Assembly (NCBI GenBank): GCA_947467315.1
Contig: CANIID010000009.1
Location: 1 to 41,976, forward strand
Source of the DNA: Betaproteobacteria bacterium
GTDB taxonomy: Bacteria > Pseudomonadota > Gammaproteobacteria > Burkholderiales > SG8-41
Reading direction: 5' to 3'
Length of the DNA: 41,976 nucleotides
Made by a program: the position numbers and the translations under genes. Shown here one piece after another: positions 1 to 8,143 of the stretch (position 1 is its first letter; the number at the start of each line of letters is the position of its first letter). Below the pieces are notes generated by a model. The model did not search any database, was not told the DNA's origin, and saw only the letters and a program-made list of their open reading frames with translations.

Positions 1-488
1 AACTGAATATCAATGGCAAGGAACATGATGTGCAGGCAGAGGCGGATACGCCGCTGTTGTGGGTGATTCGCGAGCAGGTCGGCTTGACCGGCACCAAGTT
101 CGGCTGCGGCATCGCGCAGTGCGGCGCGTGCTCGGTGCATATCAACGGCAACCTGGTGCGCTCATGCTCGTATCCGCTGTCGGCGGTAAAAGCCACGGAC
201 AAGATCGTCACCATTGAAGGCCTGTCGACCAATGCCTCCTCGCCGGTGCAAAAAGCGTGGCAGGAAATCGACGTGCCGCAATGCGGCTACTGCCAGTCGG
301 GCCAGATCATGGCAGCGACCTCGCTGCTGGCGAAAACGCCCAAGCCCACCAATGCGCAGATCGACGCGGCGATGACCAATATCTGCCGCTGCGGCACTTA
401 CATGCGCATCCGGGCTGCAATCCACACAGCGGCAGGCAACACCGCCGCCGCCGCCGAGATTATGGCCAATGAACACACCGTGGTGTAA
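1..488 (+). CDS. (2Fe-2S) small subunit of a molybdenum hydroxylase (5' end outside window)
   Basis: The frame is open from the window edge (it reads [20 protein letters not shown]), so the GTG at 30 is internal and the true start lies upstream. This is the iron-sulfur subunit that passes electrons from the molybdenum subunit. The plant-ferredoxin-type cluster is seen as [11 protein letters not shown] plus a later Cys. The second cluster, in the helical domain, is seen as QCGYCQSGQ and ICRCGTY. A length near 155 aa and direct linkage to a large molybdenum subunit without a FAD subunit match the IorA type (isoquinoline 1-oxidoreductase alpha) rather than three-subunit xanthine dehydrogenase. 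The partner starts 12 nt after the stop. The substrate cannot be deduced. Confidence 0.93.
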   Translation, partial: LNINGKEHDVQAEADTPLLWVIREQVGLTGTKFGCGIAQCGACSVHINGNLVRSCSYPLSAVKATDKIVTIEGLSTNASSPVQKAWQEIDVPQCGYCQSGQIMAATSLLAKTPKPTNAQIDAAMTNICRCGTYMRIRAAIHTAAGNTAAAAEIMANEHTVV

Positions 489-500
489 GAGGAGACCGAC

Positions 501-2711
501 ATGAATGACATGACCGTAGATAATCTCCAAAATCCCGAGCGCCGCGATTTCATCGTGAAAACGGCGGCCGTCGGCGGCGGACTCGCGCTGGGCTTTAACT
601 TGCAAGGCGTGAGCGGCGATGCACTGGCGCAAGTGACCACCGGCACGCCCGAACTCAATGCGTGGGTGGCGATCAAGCCTGACGATACCGTGGTGATCCG
701 CATCGCGCGTTCCGAAATGGGGCAGGGCACGTTGACCGGCCTCGCGCAACTGGTCGCCGAAGAACTCGATTGCGACTGGAACAAAGTCACCACCGAGCAT
801 GTGTTTCCGGGCCAAAGCCTGGCGCGCAAGCGTGTGTGGGGCGACATGTCCACCGGCGGCAGCCGCGGCATCCGTACGTCGCAGGATTACGTGCGCCGTG
901 CCGGCGCCGCCGCGCGCATGATGTTGTTGCAGGCCGCCGCGAACGAAATGAAAGTGCCGGTTGGCGAATTGACCGTTGATAAGGGTGTCATCACCCATGC
1001 CGGTTCCAATCGCAGCACCACCTACGGCAAGGTCGCCGAGGCTGCTTCGAAGGTTGCGCAGCCCGATCTGAAGGCGATCAAGCTGCGCGATCCGCGCCAG
1101 TGGAAAATCGCCGGCAAACCGGTCAAGCGTCTGGATACCGGCGACAAGCTGGACGGCAGCAAAATCTACGCGGTGGATGTCAAACTGCCCGGCATGGTAC
1201 ATGCCGCGATCAAGGACTGCCCGGTGTTCGGCGGCACGCTCAAAAGCTTTGATCAGAGCAAGATCGCCAACCTGCCCGGCAAGCCACAGGCCTTGCGCGT
1301 GAATGAAACCACAGTGGCGGTGGTTGCCGACACCTGGTGGCGTGCCAAGAAAGCGCTCGACTTGCTGCCCACCGTGTGGGACGAGGGCGAGAATGCCAAA
1401 GTATCGCAGGCATCCATCCTCAAGCACATCAGCACGGGCCTTGATTCCACCGACGCCTTTGCCGACATCAATGATGGCGATGTGACCGCTGGTCTGGCTG
1501 GTGCCGTCAAACGGGTGCAGGCAACCTACGCCGTGCCGTTTATACCGCATGTGTGCATGGAGCCGATGAATGCCACCGTGCGCCTGACCGCGGACAAGGC
1601 CGAGTGCTGGGTAGCCACGCAAAACGCCGAAGCGTCGATGGCCACGTTGTCGCAAACGTCCGGGTTGCCCCTGACCGCATGCGAGATTTACAAAATGGAT
1701 CTCGGCGGCGGTTTCGGTCGTCGCGGCGGCAATCAGGATTTCGTGCGGCAAGCCGTGCAGATCGCCAAGCAGTTGCCGCCCGGCACACCGGTCAAAATGT
1801 TGTGGACGCGCGAAGAAGATTTGGGCCATGATTTTTATCGTCCGATCCAGCAGGCGAAGATGACCGCCGGCCTCGACGCCAGCGGCAATCTGACCGCGCT
1901 GAATATTCGCGTGACCGGTCAATCCATCAATGCCTTCGCTAATCCGGCTGCGATCAAGGACGGCAAGGACGTGCGCCAATTGCAGGGCTTATGGAAAGCC
2001 GCAGGCGACGCACAGTTTGGCTATTCACCGGCGAATCTGCGCACCGAATACGCGATGCGCAACACGCATGTGCCGGTGGGTCCGTGGCGCGGCGTGAATA
2101 CCAATCACAATGGTTACTTCACCGAATGTTTCATGGATGAAGTGGCGAAAGCCGCGGGCAAGGATCCGCTGGAATTCCGCCGCGGGCTGCTGCAAAAACA
2201 TCCCAAGCACCTGGCTGTGCTGAACGCGGCTGCCGACAAGGGTAAGTGGGGCACGCCGGTGCCGGCAGGACGCCATCGCGGCATTGCGCAGTTCATGGGC
2301 TATGGCAGCTATTCGGCAGCAGTCGCCGAAGTATCGGTCAGCGCCAAAGGTGATGTGAAAGTGCATCACATGGTGCTGGCGACCAACTGCGGTCACGCGG
2401 TCAGCGTGGAGCAGATCGCCACGCAGGTGCAAGGCGGCGTGGTGATGGGCATGAGCACGCTGATGAGCGAAAGTTCGGTGGCGAATGGCCGCATCAAGGA
2501 AACCAACTTCCACTTGCTGGCTTTGCCGAAGATCGTTCACATGCCCAAAGTCGAAACGGTGATTCAGCCGACGTTTGATTTCTGGGGTGGCGTGGGAGAG
2601 CCGACGATTTGCGTGGTGGTGCCGGCGATACTGAACGCGGTGTTCGCCGCGACCGGCAAGCCGGTGCGCAGCGTGCCGTTTACGGCGGCAAGCGGGTTGC
2701 GGCTGGTGTAG
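501..2711 (+). CDS. Molybdopterin-binding large subunit of an IorB-type aldehyde/N-heterocycle dehydrogenase
   Basis: 736 aa. The N-terminus has a twin-arginine type signal (RRDFIVKTA at about 14-22, then a hydrophobic stretch and ALAQ), so the folded, cofactor-loaded enzyme is probably exported to the periplasm or membrane. Family marks are GGGFGRR at about 402-408, which contacts molybdopterin, and GVGEP with Glu700 in the position of the catalytic glutamate of xanthine oxidase-family enzymes. It would hydroxylate an aldehyde or N-heteroaromatic substrate with water as oxygen donor and pass electrons to the upstream iron-sulfur subunit. A GAGGAG-like ribosome site precedes the ATG. No maturation factor or cytochrome gene follows; a terminator does. 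Confidence 0.93.
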   Translation: MNDMTVDNLQNPERRDFIVKTAAVGGGLALGFNLQGVSGDALAQVTTGTPELNAWVAIKPDDTVVIRIARSEMGQGTLTGLAQLVAEELDCDWNKVTTEHVFPGQSLARKRVWGDMSTGGSRGIRTSQDYVRRAGAAARMMLLQAAANEMKVPVGELTVDKGVITHAGSNRSTTYGKVAEAASKVAQPDLKAIKLRDPRQWKIAGKPVKRLDTGDKLDGSKIYAVDVKLPGMVHAAIKDCPVFGGTLKSFDQSKIANLPGKPQALRVNETTVAVVADTWWRAKKALDLLPTVWDEGENAKVSQASILKHISTGLDSTDAFADINDGDVTAGLAGAVKRVQATYAVPFIPHVCMEPMNATVRLTADKAECWVATQNAEASMATLSQTSGLPLTACEIYKMDLGGGFGRRGGNQDFVRQAVQIAKQLPPGTPVKMLWTREEDLGHDFYRPIQQAKMTAGLDASGNLTALNIRVTGQSINAFANPAAIKDGKDVRQLQGLWKAAGDAQFGYSPANLRTEYAMRNTHVPVGPWRGVNTNHNGYFTECFMDEVAKAAGKDPLEFRRGLLQKHPKHLAVLNAAADKGKWGTPVPAGRHRGIAQFMGYGSYSAAVAEVSVSAKGDVKVHHMVLATNCGHAVSVEQIATQVQGGVVMGMSTLMSESSVANGRIKETNFHLLALPKIVHMPKVETVIQPTFDFWGGVGEPTICVVVPAILNAVFAATGKPVRSVPFTAASGLRLV

Positions 2712-2733
2712 GGCACGCCGCTTGCAGAAATAA

Positions 2734-2765
2734 AAAACGCCGCGTTAGCGATAACGCGGCGTTTT
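2734..2765 (+). terminator. Strong intrinsic terminator after the molybdenum hydroxylase operon
   Basis: A perfect 14-bp stem (arms 2734-2747 and 2752-2765) closes on a GCGA tetraloop; the right arm ends in T4 and is followed by more T-rich sequence. The A-run in the left arm means it can also work on the opposite strand, for the CoA-transferase gene that ends at 2870. Confidence 0.9.
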
Positions 2766-2834
2766 TATTTGTGGCGTGGCCAGTGCGCCTAGCGGTTGTC
2801 ATGGCATCTCCCATTCCTGGTCATAAACCAGCGC

Positions 2835-2863
2835 CATCGTTCCCGCTTTCGCGGAAACGACGG
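2835..2863. repeat. Short palindromic intergenic repeat (TTCCCGC...GCGGRAA type)
   Basis: Imperfect dyad with arms tcgttcccgc and gcggaaacga around a 4-nt centre, one mismatch. It is related to the hairpins at 21213 and 21266. It sits between convergent genes, where such repeats are common in proteobacteria. Confidence 0.6.
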
Positions 2864-2869
2864 TGAACC

Positions 2870-4063
2870 TTAAATCGCCCCAGCCGCCTTCAACTTCGCC
2901 TGCTCGTCTTTCGATACGCCAATCCAGTTCAACACCTCCTCTGTATGTTGCCCCGGCTCCGGCGTTTCGCAGCGCAGCTTGCGTGGCATGCCGTGAAAAT
3001 TAACTGGTGACGCGACAAAGTGTGTGTCGCCAAACAATTTTGTTTTCAGCGGCGCCGCCATGCCGATATGTTGCACCTGTGGGTCGGCAAATACTTTGTC
3101 CATGGTATTGATCGGGCCAGCGGGGATGCCTGCAGCCTCGAAAACGTCAACCCAGTGCGCGGCGGTTTTATGTTGCGTGACTTCCGAAATCGCGGCATTC
3201 AGCGCGGGGCGATCCTGCGTGCGGCCCACGGCGGTGCTCCACTTGGCATCGGCTTTCCATTCGGGTTTTTCCACCGCGTCGCAGAAGCGCTCCCACAGCC
3301 GGCCTGAACTCGCGGCGATGTTCATATAACCATCGCTGGTTTTGAACACGCCCGTCGGTGTAAACGTCGGATGATCGTTGCCGGTCTGGCCCGGTACTTC
3401 GCCTTTGACCAAATAACGAGACGCCTGAAAATCCATCAGGAAAATCTGCGATTCGAGCAGACTGGTATGCACCCAGCGGCCTTCGCCCGTGCGGCTGCGG
3501 TCGAACAGTGCCATCGAAATACCCATCGCCAGAAAGCTGCCGGAGCACAGATCGGAAATCGGTATGCCCACGCGCATCGGTCCACGCCCGGCTTCGCCCG
3601 TCACCGACTGCAAGCCGCCCATGCCCTGCGCGATTTGATCGACACCGCCGCGCTGGCTGTAGGGGCCGGTCTGTCCGAAGCCGCTGATGCTCCCGTAAAC
3701 CAGGCGCGGGTTCACTTTTTTCAAATCGTCGTATGCAATCTTTAAGCGGCCCTTCACCGGTGCGCGCATGTTCTCGATCAACACGTCAGCTTTTTCGACC
3801 AGCTTCATGAACACCTTGTAGCCTTCGGGCGATTTCAGGTTGAGCTGTATCGCGCGCTTGTTGCGATGCAGATTCTGAAAATCCGAACCGCTGCGACGAC
3901 CGACGACATCTTCGCCGCCGGTGGCGGGCGGCTCCACGCGGATGACATCCGCACCCCAGTCGGCGAGATGGCGCACACAGGTGGGGCCGGCGCGCGCGAG
4001 CGTGAGATCGAGAACGATGACGCCGGAGAGCGGTAGGTGGGGTTGGGGTGCGGTGTCAGGCAT
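2870..4063 (-). CDS. CaiB/BaiF family III CoA-transferase
   Basis: 397 aa, the usual length for the family. It would move CoA between an acyl-CoA donor and a carboxylic acid through an aspartyl-CoA thioester. The N-terminal Rossmann-like part is seen in GVIVLDLTLARAGP (about 14-27) and GADVIRVEPP. The expected catalytic Asp is Asp171 in GIPISDLCSGSF. YGSISGFGQTGPY is a further family signature. It is the last gene of a leftward cluster behind two Bug solute-binding proteins, which suggests that it activates the carboxylate they capture. Copy a of the 21-bp intergenic element lies just upstream of the start. The substrate is unknown. Confidence 0.93.
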   Translation of the reverse strand: MPDTAPQPHLPLSGVIVLDLTLARAGPTCVRHLADWGADVIRVEPPATGGEDVVGRRSGSDFQNLHRNKRAIQLNLKSPEGYKVFMKLVEKADVLIENMRAPVKGRLKIAYDDLKKVNPRLVYGSISGFGQTGPYSQRGGVDQIAQGMGGLQSVTGEAGRGPMRVGIPISDLCSGSFLAMGISMALFDRSRTGEGRWVHTSLLESQIFLMDFQASRYLVKGEVPGQTGNDHPTFTPTGVFKTSDGYMNIAASSGRLWERFCDAVEKPEWKADAKWSTAVGRTQDRPALNAAISEVTQHKTAAHWVDVFEAAGIPAGPINTMDKVFADPQVQHIGMAAPLKTKLFGDTHFVASPVNFHGMPRKLRCETPEPGQHTEEVLNWIGVSKDEQAKLKAAGAI

Positions 4064-4087
4064 TGGATTTCCTTGGTGAGTTTGATT

Positions 4088-4108
4088 GTAAGTAATTGTT
4101 TATAAAAG
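4088..4108 (-). repeat. 21-bp intergenic element, copy a
   Basis: Matches the core TAWAAACAWWTRSTTA on the minus strand. It lies in the 54-bp gap between a Bug gene and the CoA-transferase gene, about 25 bp upstream of the latter's start. Confidence 0.75.
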
Positions 4109-4117
4109 AATTTATAT

Positions 4118-5095
4118 CTAATTCAAGCGCATCCCCGAATCGCGCACCACCTTCGCGGTTTTTTCCATATCCTTTTTAATGCGCGCAGCGAATTCTTCCG
4201 GCGTGCCGGTCAGCGGCTCCATGCCTTGCAGTGTCAATGCATCCTGCACCTCGCGCCGCTGCACGATCTTGACGGTTTCGCTGTTCAGCCGCGTGACGAT
4301 ATCGCGCGGTAGAGCCAGTGGCCCCAACAGGCCAAGAAAAAATGTCGCGTCGAAACCGGGCAGTCCGGATTCGGCTACCGTCGGTATGTCGGGCATGGCC
4401 GCGAGGCGTTTGGGCCCACTGACGGCAATGGCGCGCAAGCGGCCCGCCTTGACGTGCGGCATGGAGCCCAGCGGATTGCCGAACACCAGCGATACTTGGC
4501 CGGCCATCACCTCGGTCGCGGCGGGGCCGGCGCCTTTGTAGGGGATATGCACGAAATCTATTTTGGCGGCGGAGCGGAACATTTCCAGCACCAGATGCCC
4601 GGCGGAGCCGTTGCCTGCGGAGGCGAAATTGATTTGTCCGGGACGTGCTTTGGCAAACGCGATCAACTCGCGTACGGTTTTCACCGGCAGCGATGGATGC
4701 GACGTCAGCAGCGCGGCGTACTCGCCGATGTTCGCAATGGGCGTGAAGTCGCGCTGAAAATTCAGTTGTTTGTGCGTGAGTGTCACCACGATCAATCCCG
4801 ATCCTGCCACGAGCAGCGTGTAACCATCGGGCGCGGCGCGCGCGGCATATTCGCCGCCCGCCAAACCACCGCCGCCGGTGCGGTTTTCGATCACCACCGC
4901 TTGACCCAGACTCTCGGTGAGATATTTGCCGACGTAGCGCGCCAGCGTGTCGTTGCCGCCACCGGGGGCCAGCGGCACCACCAGACGTATGGGCTTTTGC
5001 GGGTAACTCTGTGCTTGCGCGATGGCGGCACCGGCGAGTGCGACGTACATCGCCAGCGACGCCGTAAGACATAGATTCACGGGATTTCGTTTCAT
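4118..5095 (-). CDS. Bug-family periplasmic solute-binding protein
   Basis: 325 aa from the chosen start. The reading frame is open 14 codons further upstream, but the ATG at 5095 overlaps the upstream stop as ATGA, has AAAGG about 7 nt before it, and begins a clean signal peptide (MKRNPVNLCL, then a hydrophobic core ending AQAQSYP). The mature protein opens with YPQKPIRLVVPLAPGGGNDT, the signature of tripartite tricarboxylate transporter receptors (TctC/Bug). It should bind a carboxylate in the periplasm. No TctA/TctB membrane genes are in the window, so the transporter partner is unknown. Translation is probably coupled to the preceding Bug gene. Confidence 0.94.
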   Translation of the reverse strand: MKRNPVNLCLTASLAMYVALAGAAIAQAQSYPQKPIRLVVPLAPGGGNDTLARYVGKYLTESLGQAVVIENRTGGGGLAGGEYAARAAPDGYTLLVAGSGLIVVTLTHKQLNFQRDFTPIANIGEYAALLTSHPSLPVKTVRELIAFAKARPGQINFASAGNGSAGHLVLEMFRSAAKIDFVHIPYKGAGPAATEVMAGQVSLVFGNPLGSMPHVKAGRLRAIAVSGPKRLAAMPDIPTVAESGLPGFDATFFLGLLGPLALPRDIVTRLNSETVKIVQRREVQDALTLQGMEPLTGTPEEFAARIKKDMEKTAKVVRDSGMRLN

Positions 5096-6036
5096 CCCTC
5101 CGCCTTTGCACCGGAAATTTTTACCACCCGCGCCCATTTCTCATGCTCCACTTTGATGTAAGCCGCAAATTCCGCCGCGCTGCCGCCCGCGATTTCAGTG
5201 CCGATGTTGGCGTAGCGTTCTTTCAGTTCAGGCAACGCTTTGTTGGCAGCCGCGTTGAGTTTGTCGATGATGGCGCGCGGGGTTTTCGCCGTGGCACCCA
5301 GCCCGTACCAGCCGATGACTTCATAGCCGGGCACGCCGGATTCGGCAATCGTAGGAACCTCCGGTGTGGCGGCGGAGCGTTTGAGTGAGGTGACGCCGAG
5401 CGCGCGCACGCGTCCGGATTTGATGTGCGAAACCAGCCCGCCGATGGCGGTGAAGCTCACATGCACTTCGCCGGCTATCAATGCGCTGTTGGCCTGCGCG
5501 CCGCTTTTATAGGGCACGTGAATCATGTCCACGCCGGCCATGTGCTTGAACAACTCCGCCGTCAGGTGATTGGAGCCGCCGATGCCGCTGGAGGCGTAGG
5601 TCAGGCGCTGTGTCTTCGCCATTGCGATGAGTTCCTTGATGTTGGCGGCGGGCACCGAATTGCGCACCGACAGCACGTACGGCGTGTAGACGGTGAGGAT
5701 GATTGGCGCGAAGTCGCGTATCGGGTCATAGCCCGCATTGGCGCGCAGGCTGGGCGTGATGACATGCGTGGGCGACATTGCTAGTAACGTGTAGCCGTCG
5801 GGCGCGGCCTTGGCGACGATTTCACTGGAGATGGCACCGCCCGCGCTGGGCCGGTTATCCACCACAAACGATTGCCCGAGCAGGTCGGTGAGCTTAGTGG
5901 TCATGATGCGCGCGACAGTATCGGAGCCGCCACCAGCACCGAGGCCGACGAGCACACGCACGGAGCGGCTGGGGTAATCCTGCGCTTGGACTTGTAACGC
6001 GAGGAATAAGGTAACAAAAAGTGACAGTGGCTTCAC
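5092..6036 (-). CDS. Bug-family periplasmic solute-binding protein
   Basis: 314 aa with a signal peptide (MKPLSLFVTLFLALQVQAQ, cleavage probably after QAQ) followed by the TctC/Bug signature DYPSRSVRVLVGLGAGGGSD. Further family marks are AAPDGYTLL and FVHIPY-like segments (MIHVPYKSGAQ). It is first in a leftward three-gene cluster, its stop overlapping the start of a second Bug gene by 4 nt. Two tandem paralogues suggest either two ligands or a recent duplication followed by divergence. The ligand is probably a di- or tricarboxylate or an aromatic acid, by family knowledge only. Confidence 0.94.
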   Translation of the reverse strand: MKPLSLFVTLFLALQVQAQDYPSRSVRVLVGLGAGGGSDTVARIMTTKLTDLLGQSFVVDNRPSAGGAISSEIVAKAAPDGYTLLAMSPTHVITPSLRANAGYDPIRDFAPIILTVYTPYVLSVRNSVPAANIKELIAMAKTQRLTYASSGIGGSNHLTAELFKHMAGVDMIHVPYKSGAQANSALIAGEVHVSFTAIGGLVSHIKSGRVRALGVTSLKRSAATPEVPTIAESGVPGYEVIGWYGLGATAKTPRAIIDKLNAAANKALPELKERYANIGTEIAGGSAAEFAAYIKVEHEKWARVVKISGAKAEG

Positions 6037-6298
6037 GGCGTATCCTGTGGTTAGGTAGTCGCAATCTTACACTGCGGCTGACGGTACGGTTGCACATGGA
6101 GCATGCGTAGCGGCAGCACGACCCATACGGCGCGCAGGCGAAACTTTTCCGCTGACCCTGCCTTCTCACTGTGCCAGGCGCTGTGGTCGTGCGCATAGCG
6201 CACGCTACGGATGCTGCTTGTAGCGTTGGACGAGCGGCTTGTTTGGCGCTATGGTTGTAGGCGTTATCTTCAATCCGTTTAATCAGGGAGGCATGCTC

Positions 6299-6841
6299 AT
6301 GGATAAACCCGTAGATGGTAATAACCTGCCCGCCGAAGTCGGCAGCCGCATCATCGACAAGCCGGAGTTGCCGCCTCAAGGCGTCACCACCGACAACGAG
6401 GTCTACACCGAAGTGGTGTTGGGCAAGGGGCAATTAAAGCGCGGCACTTTCAAGCAGTTCGAGGTGTTTTGCGACGAAGCGCAGCGCATCGGCGGCGACG
6501 ATTTGTATCCGTCGCCGATGACCTACATGGCCATGGGCGTCGGATTCTGACTGCTGACTCAGGTTGCGCGGTACGCGCACATGATGAAGCTGACGATACA
6601 GGACGCGAAGGTCAGGGTACGGTTTCGTAAATTTCTTGGCGGCTCAGTGCTGAAGGGCACGGTCTACAACCGCTGGGACGGCGTGGATACGCACTTGACA
6701 GTGGAGAGCGATGCGCCGCCCGAGAAACTCAGGCACTTGATCAAGAACGCCAAGGCCGGGTGTTTCGCCGAGGGCTTGATCGAACAGAAAGTGCCGCTGA
6801 ACAGCACCATCGAGGTCAACGGAAGGCCGTTTACGCTGTAA
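6299..6841 (+). CDS. OsmC-family protein, probable selenoprotein (in-frame TGA at codon 84 read as selenocysteine)
   Basis: 180 residues if TGA 6548-6550 is decoded. Start ATG 6299 has GGGAGG 7 nt upstream. Before the TGA the frame reads YPSPMTYMAMGVGF; after it, in the same frame, LLTQVARYAHMMKLTI and on to AKAGCFAEGLIEQ and a normal TAA. This is one continuous OsmC-fold protein: the PxP...GxGF-C helix holds the reactive Cys, here TGA, and the second Cys (AGCFAE) is intact. The tandem OsmC protein at 10754-11932 reads IAFCYMTQLSRY at the matching place, so Cys aligns with the TGA. OsmC proteins reduce organic hydroperoxides through two thiols. OsmC-like selenoproteins have been reported from marine metagenomes. 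The ATG at 6581 lacks a ribosome site. The alternative is a nonsense mutation or sequencing error; the hairpin downstream argues against that. Confidence 0.82.
6557..6585 (+). promoter_or_regulatory. Putative bacterial SECIS element (selenocysteine insertion hairpin)
   Basis: A perfect 6-bp stem (6565-6570 with 6574-6579) closes on GTA. G6563 pairs with C6580 if T6564 is bulged, and weaker pairs extend the base. The apex reads GGU, starts 19 nt after the TGA, and the bulged U lies 5' of the upper stem. The E. coli fdhF element, as I recall it, has a GGUC apex about 18 nt after its UGA and a bulged U in the same place. These are the features SelB recognises. Confidence 0.72.
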
Positions 6842-6856
6842 CGCGCGGTAACGTAG

Positions 6857-8086
6857 TTAGGGTTTGTAGCCGTCGGTCAGCGTGCGCAGGAACGCGACAA
6901 TATCGTCGATCTCTTCATCGTTCAGTTGCGCGCGCTGTCCCGGTCGGCGCTGGTAGGGCGGCGTTTCGACATCGATGTTGGCGTGAAATTGCGCCGGCAG
7001 GTCGTTGAATTTCTTGCCATCGGTAAACCATTTTTTCGAATCGGTATCGCGCGTGGCGTAGTAGGCCACCGCATCGCGTAGGTGGTCGAACAGGCCGTTG
7101 TGCATGTACGGCGCGGTCAATGCGACATTGCGCAGCGTCGGCACTTTAAAGAGGCCGCAGCCTTGCGGGTCTTTTTCCGGCGTGGTGTCGCCAGTGGTAC
7201 GAAAGGGGCCGCACAGGCCCATATCGAAATACGCGGGGTCGGTGGCGTTTTTGGGGATGCGCATGCTGCGCGGCAAACCCAGCGCGTGGTACGAAAAATC
7301 CGTGAACAGCGATTTTTTCGGATCGCGCGAGGCTTCATCGACCGTGTGACACGAAGCGCAGTTGCCTTTTTGCCGGATGGTGAACAAACCGAGGCCGCGC
7401 TGTTCCTGCTCGGTGAATTTCGCTTCGCCGCGCATCACGGCATCGAATTTGGAACTGAACGGCTGGAAGGCATGCGTGCGCTCAAATGCTGCAATCGAAG
7501 CAGCCACGGCATCCAATGCAGTTTCGGCGGTATCAAAAATACGCTCGCCCCACGCCTTGCGAAATTCGGCGGCATAAGGCCCGCTGGCGATTTTGGCGAT
7601 CAGTGACTGCGGGTCAGGATTGTTCATTTCCAGTGGATTAAAAAACGGCCCCTTGGCCTGATCTTCGAGCGTGTCGGCGCGGCCATCCCAGAACACGCCG
7701 CCCGCCGGCACGCGGTTGCCGTCTTTGTCGATGCTGCCGAATTTCGGCACGGTGGCGAGGTACATCGCGGTGGGCGTGTCGCGAAAGCCGAACATGCCAG
7801 GGCGGCTGCCCAGCGCCACGCCGATGGTGGTTTTATTGTTGCCGGTAAACGCGCGTGCCGGATCGTGACACGAGGCGCAAGACTGGCCGGCGGGTTCGGA
7901 CAGGCGTGCGTCGAAAAAAATATTCATCCCCAAAGATTCCTTGGGCGTGAGTCCTTTGTCGTTGAAGTTTACGTGCAGGCCGGGCGCGGGTTGCTCCTGC
8001 GCGGCTGGGCGGGTGGCATGAAAATAGGCGAAAATCCCGATCAAGCCGGGAAGGGCAACGGCCAGCGTCAGCAGTTTGCGGTGCAT
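6857..8086 (-). CDS. Diheme cytochrome c peroxidase (CcpA/MauG family)
   Basis: 409 aa. An uncleaved anchor or signal peptide at about 4-22 (LLTLAVALPGLIGIFAYFH) places the protein in the periplasm. There are two c-type heme sites: Cys70-Ala-Ser-Cys73-His74 (low-potential, peroxidatic domain) and Cys243-Ala-Ser-Cys246-His247 (electron-transfer domain). KVPTLRNVALTAPYMHNG carries the family's C-terminal signature, with Met as a possible axial ligand. It would reduce hydrogen peroxide, or a related substrate, using cytochrome electrons. It converges with the OsmC-type gene only 15 nt away, so two peroxide-type enzymes are neighbours. It is divergent from the Sel1 protein gene across 57 bp. Confidence 0.92.
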   Translation of the reverse strand: MHRKLLTLAVALPGLIGIFAYFHATRPAAQEQPAPGLHVNFNDKGLTPKESLGMNIFFDARLSEPAGQSCASCHDPARAFTGNNKTTIGVALGSRPGMFGFRDTPTAMYLATVPKFGSIDKDGNRVPAGGVFWDGRADTLEDQAKGPFFNPLEMNNPDPQSLIAKIASGPYAAEFRKAWGERIFDTAETALDAVAASIAAFERTHAFQPFSSKFDAVMRGEAKFTEQEQRGLGLFTIRQKGNCASCHTVDEASRDPKKSLFTDFSYHALGLPRSMRIPKNATDPAYFDMGLCGPFRTTGDTTPEKDPQGCGLFKVPTLRNVALTAPYMHNGLFDHLRDAVAYYATRDTDSKKWFTDGKKFNDLPAQFHANIDVETPPYQRRPGQRAQLNDEEIDDIVAFLRTLTDGYKP

Positions 8087-8143
8087 GAGTGCAAGTTATA
8101 CTACGCCCGGCGAATCTCGCAAGTGGCTGGAAGGGAGTCTGTG

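Noticed and set aside
162-1979. 605-aa open frame on the minus strand
   Set aside because: Lies wholly opposite the molybdenum hydroxylase genes, has no family signature, and is the usual antisense shadow of GC-rich coding DNA.
6189-6203. Hairpin GTGCGC-ATA-GCGCAC upstream of the OsmC gene
   Set aside because: Perfect but short, in repeat-like sequence; no evidence of a riboswitch or regulator site.
6581-6841. Separate 86-aa gene starting at ATG 6581
   Set aside because: No ribosome site, starts in the middle of the OsmC fold, and is in frame with the upstream part across the TGA.
7865-8143. N-terminal extension of the Sel1 protein
   Set aside because: Overlaps the divergent peroxidase gene and precedes a clear signal peptide with its own ribosome site.
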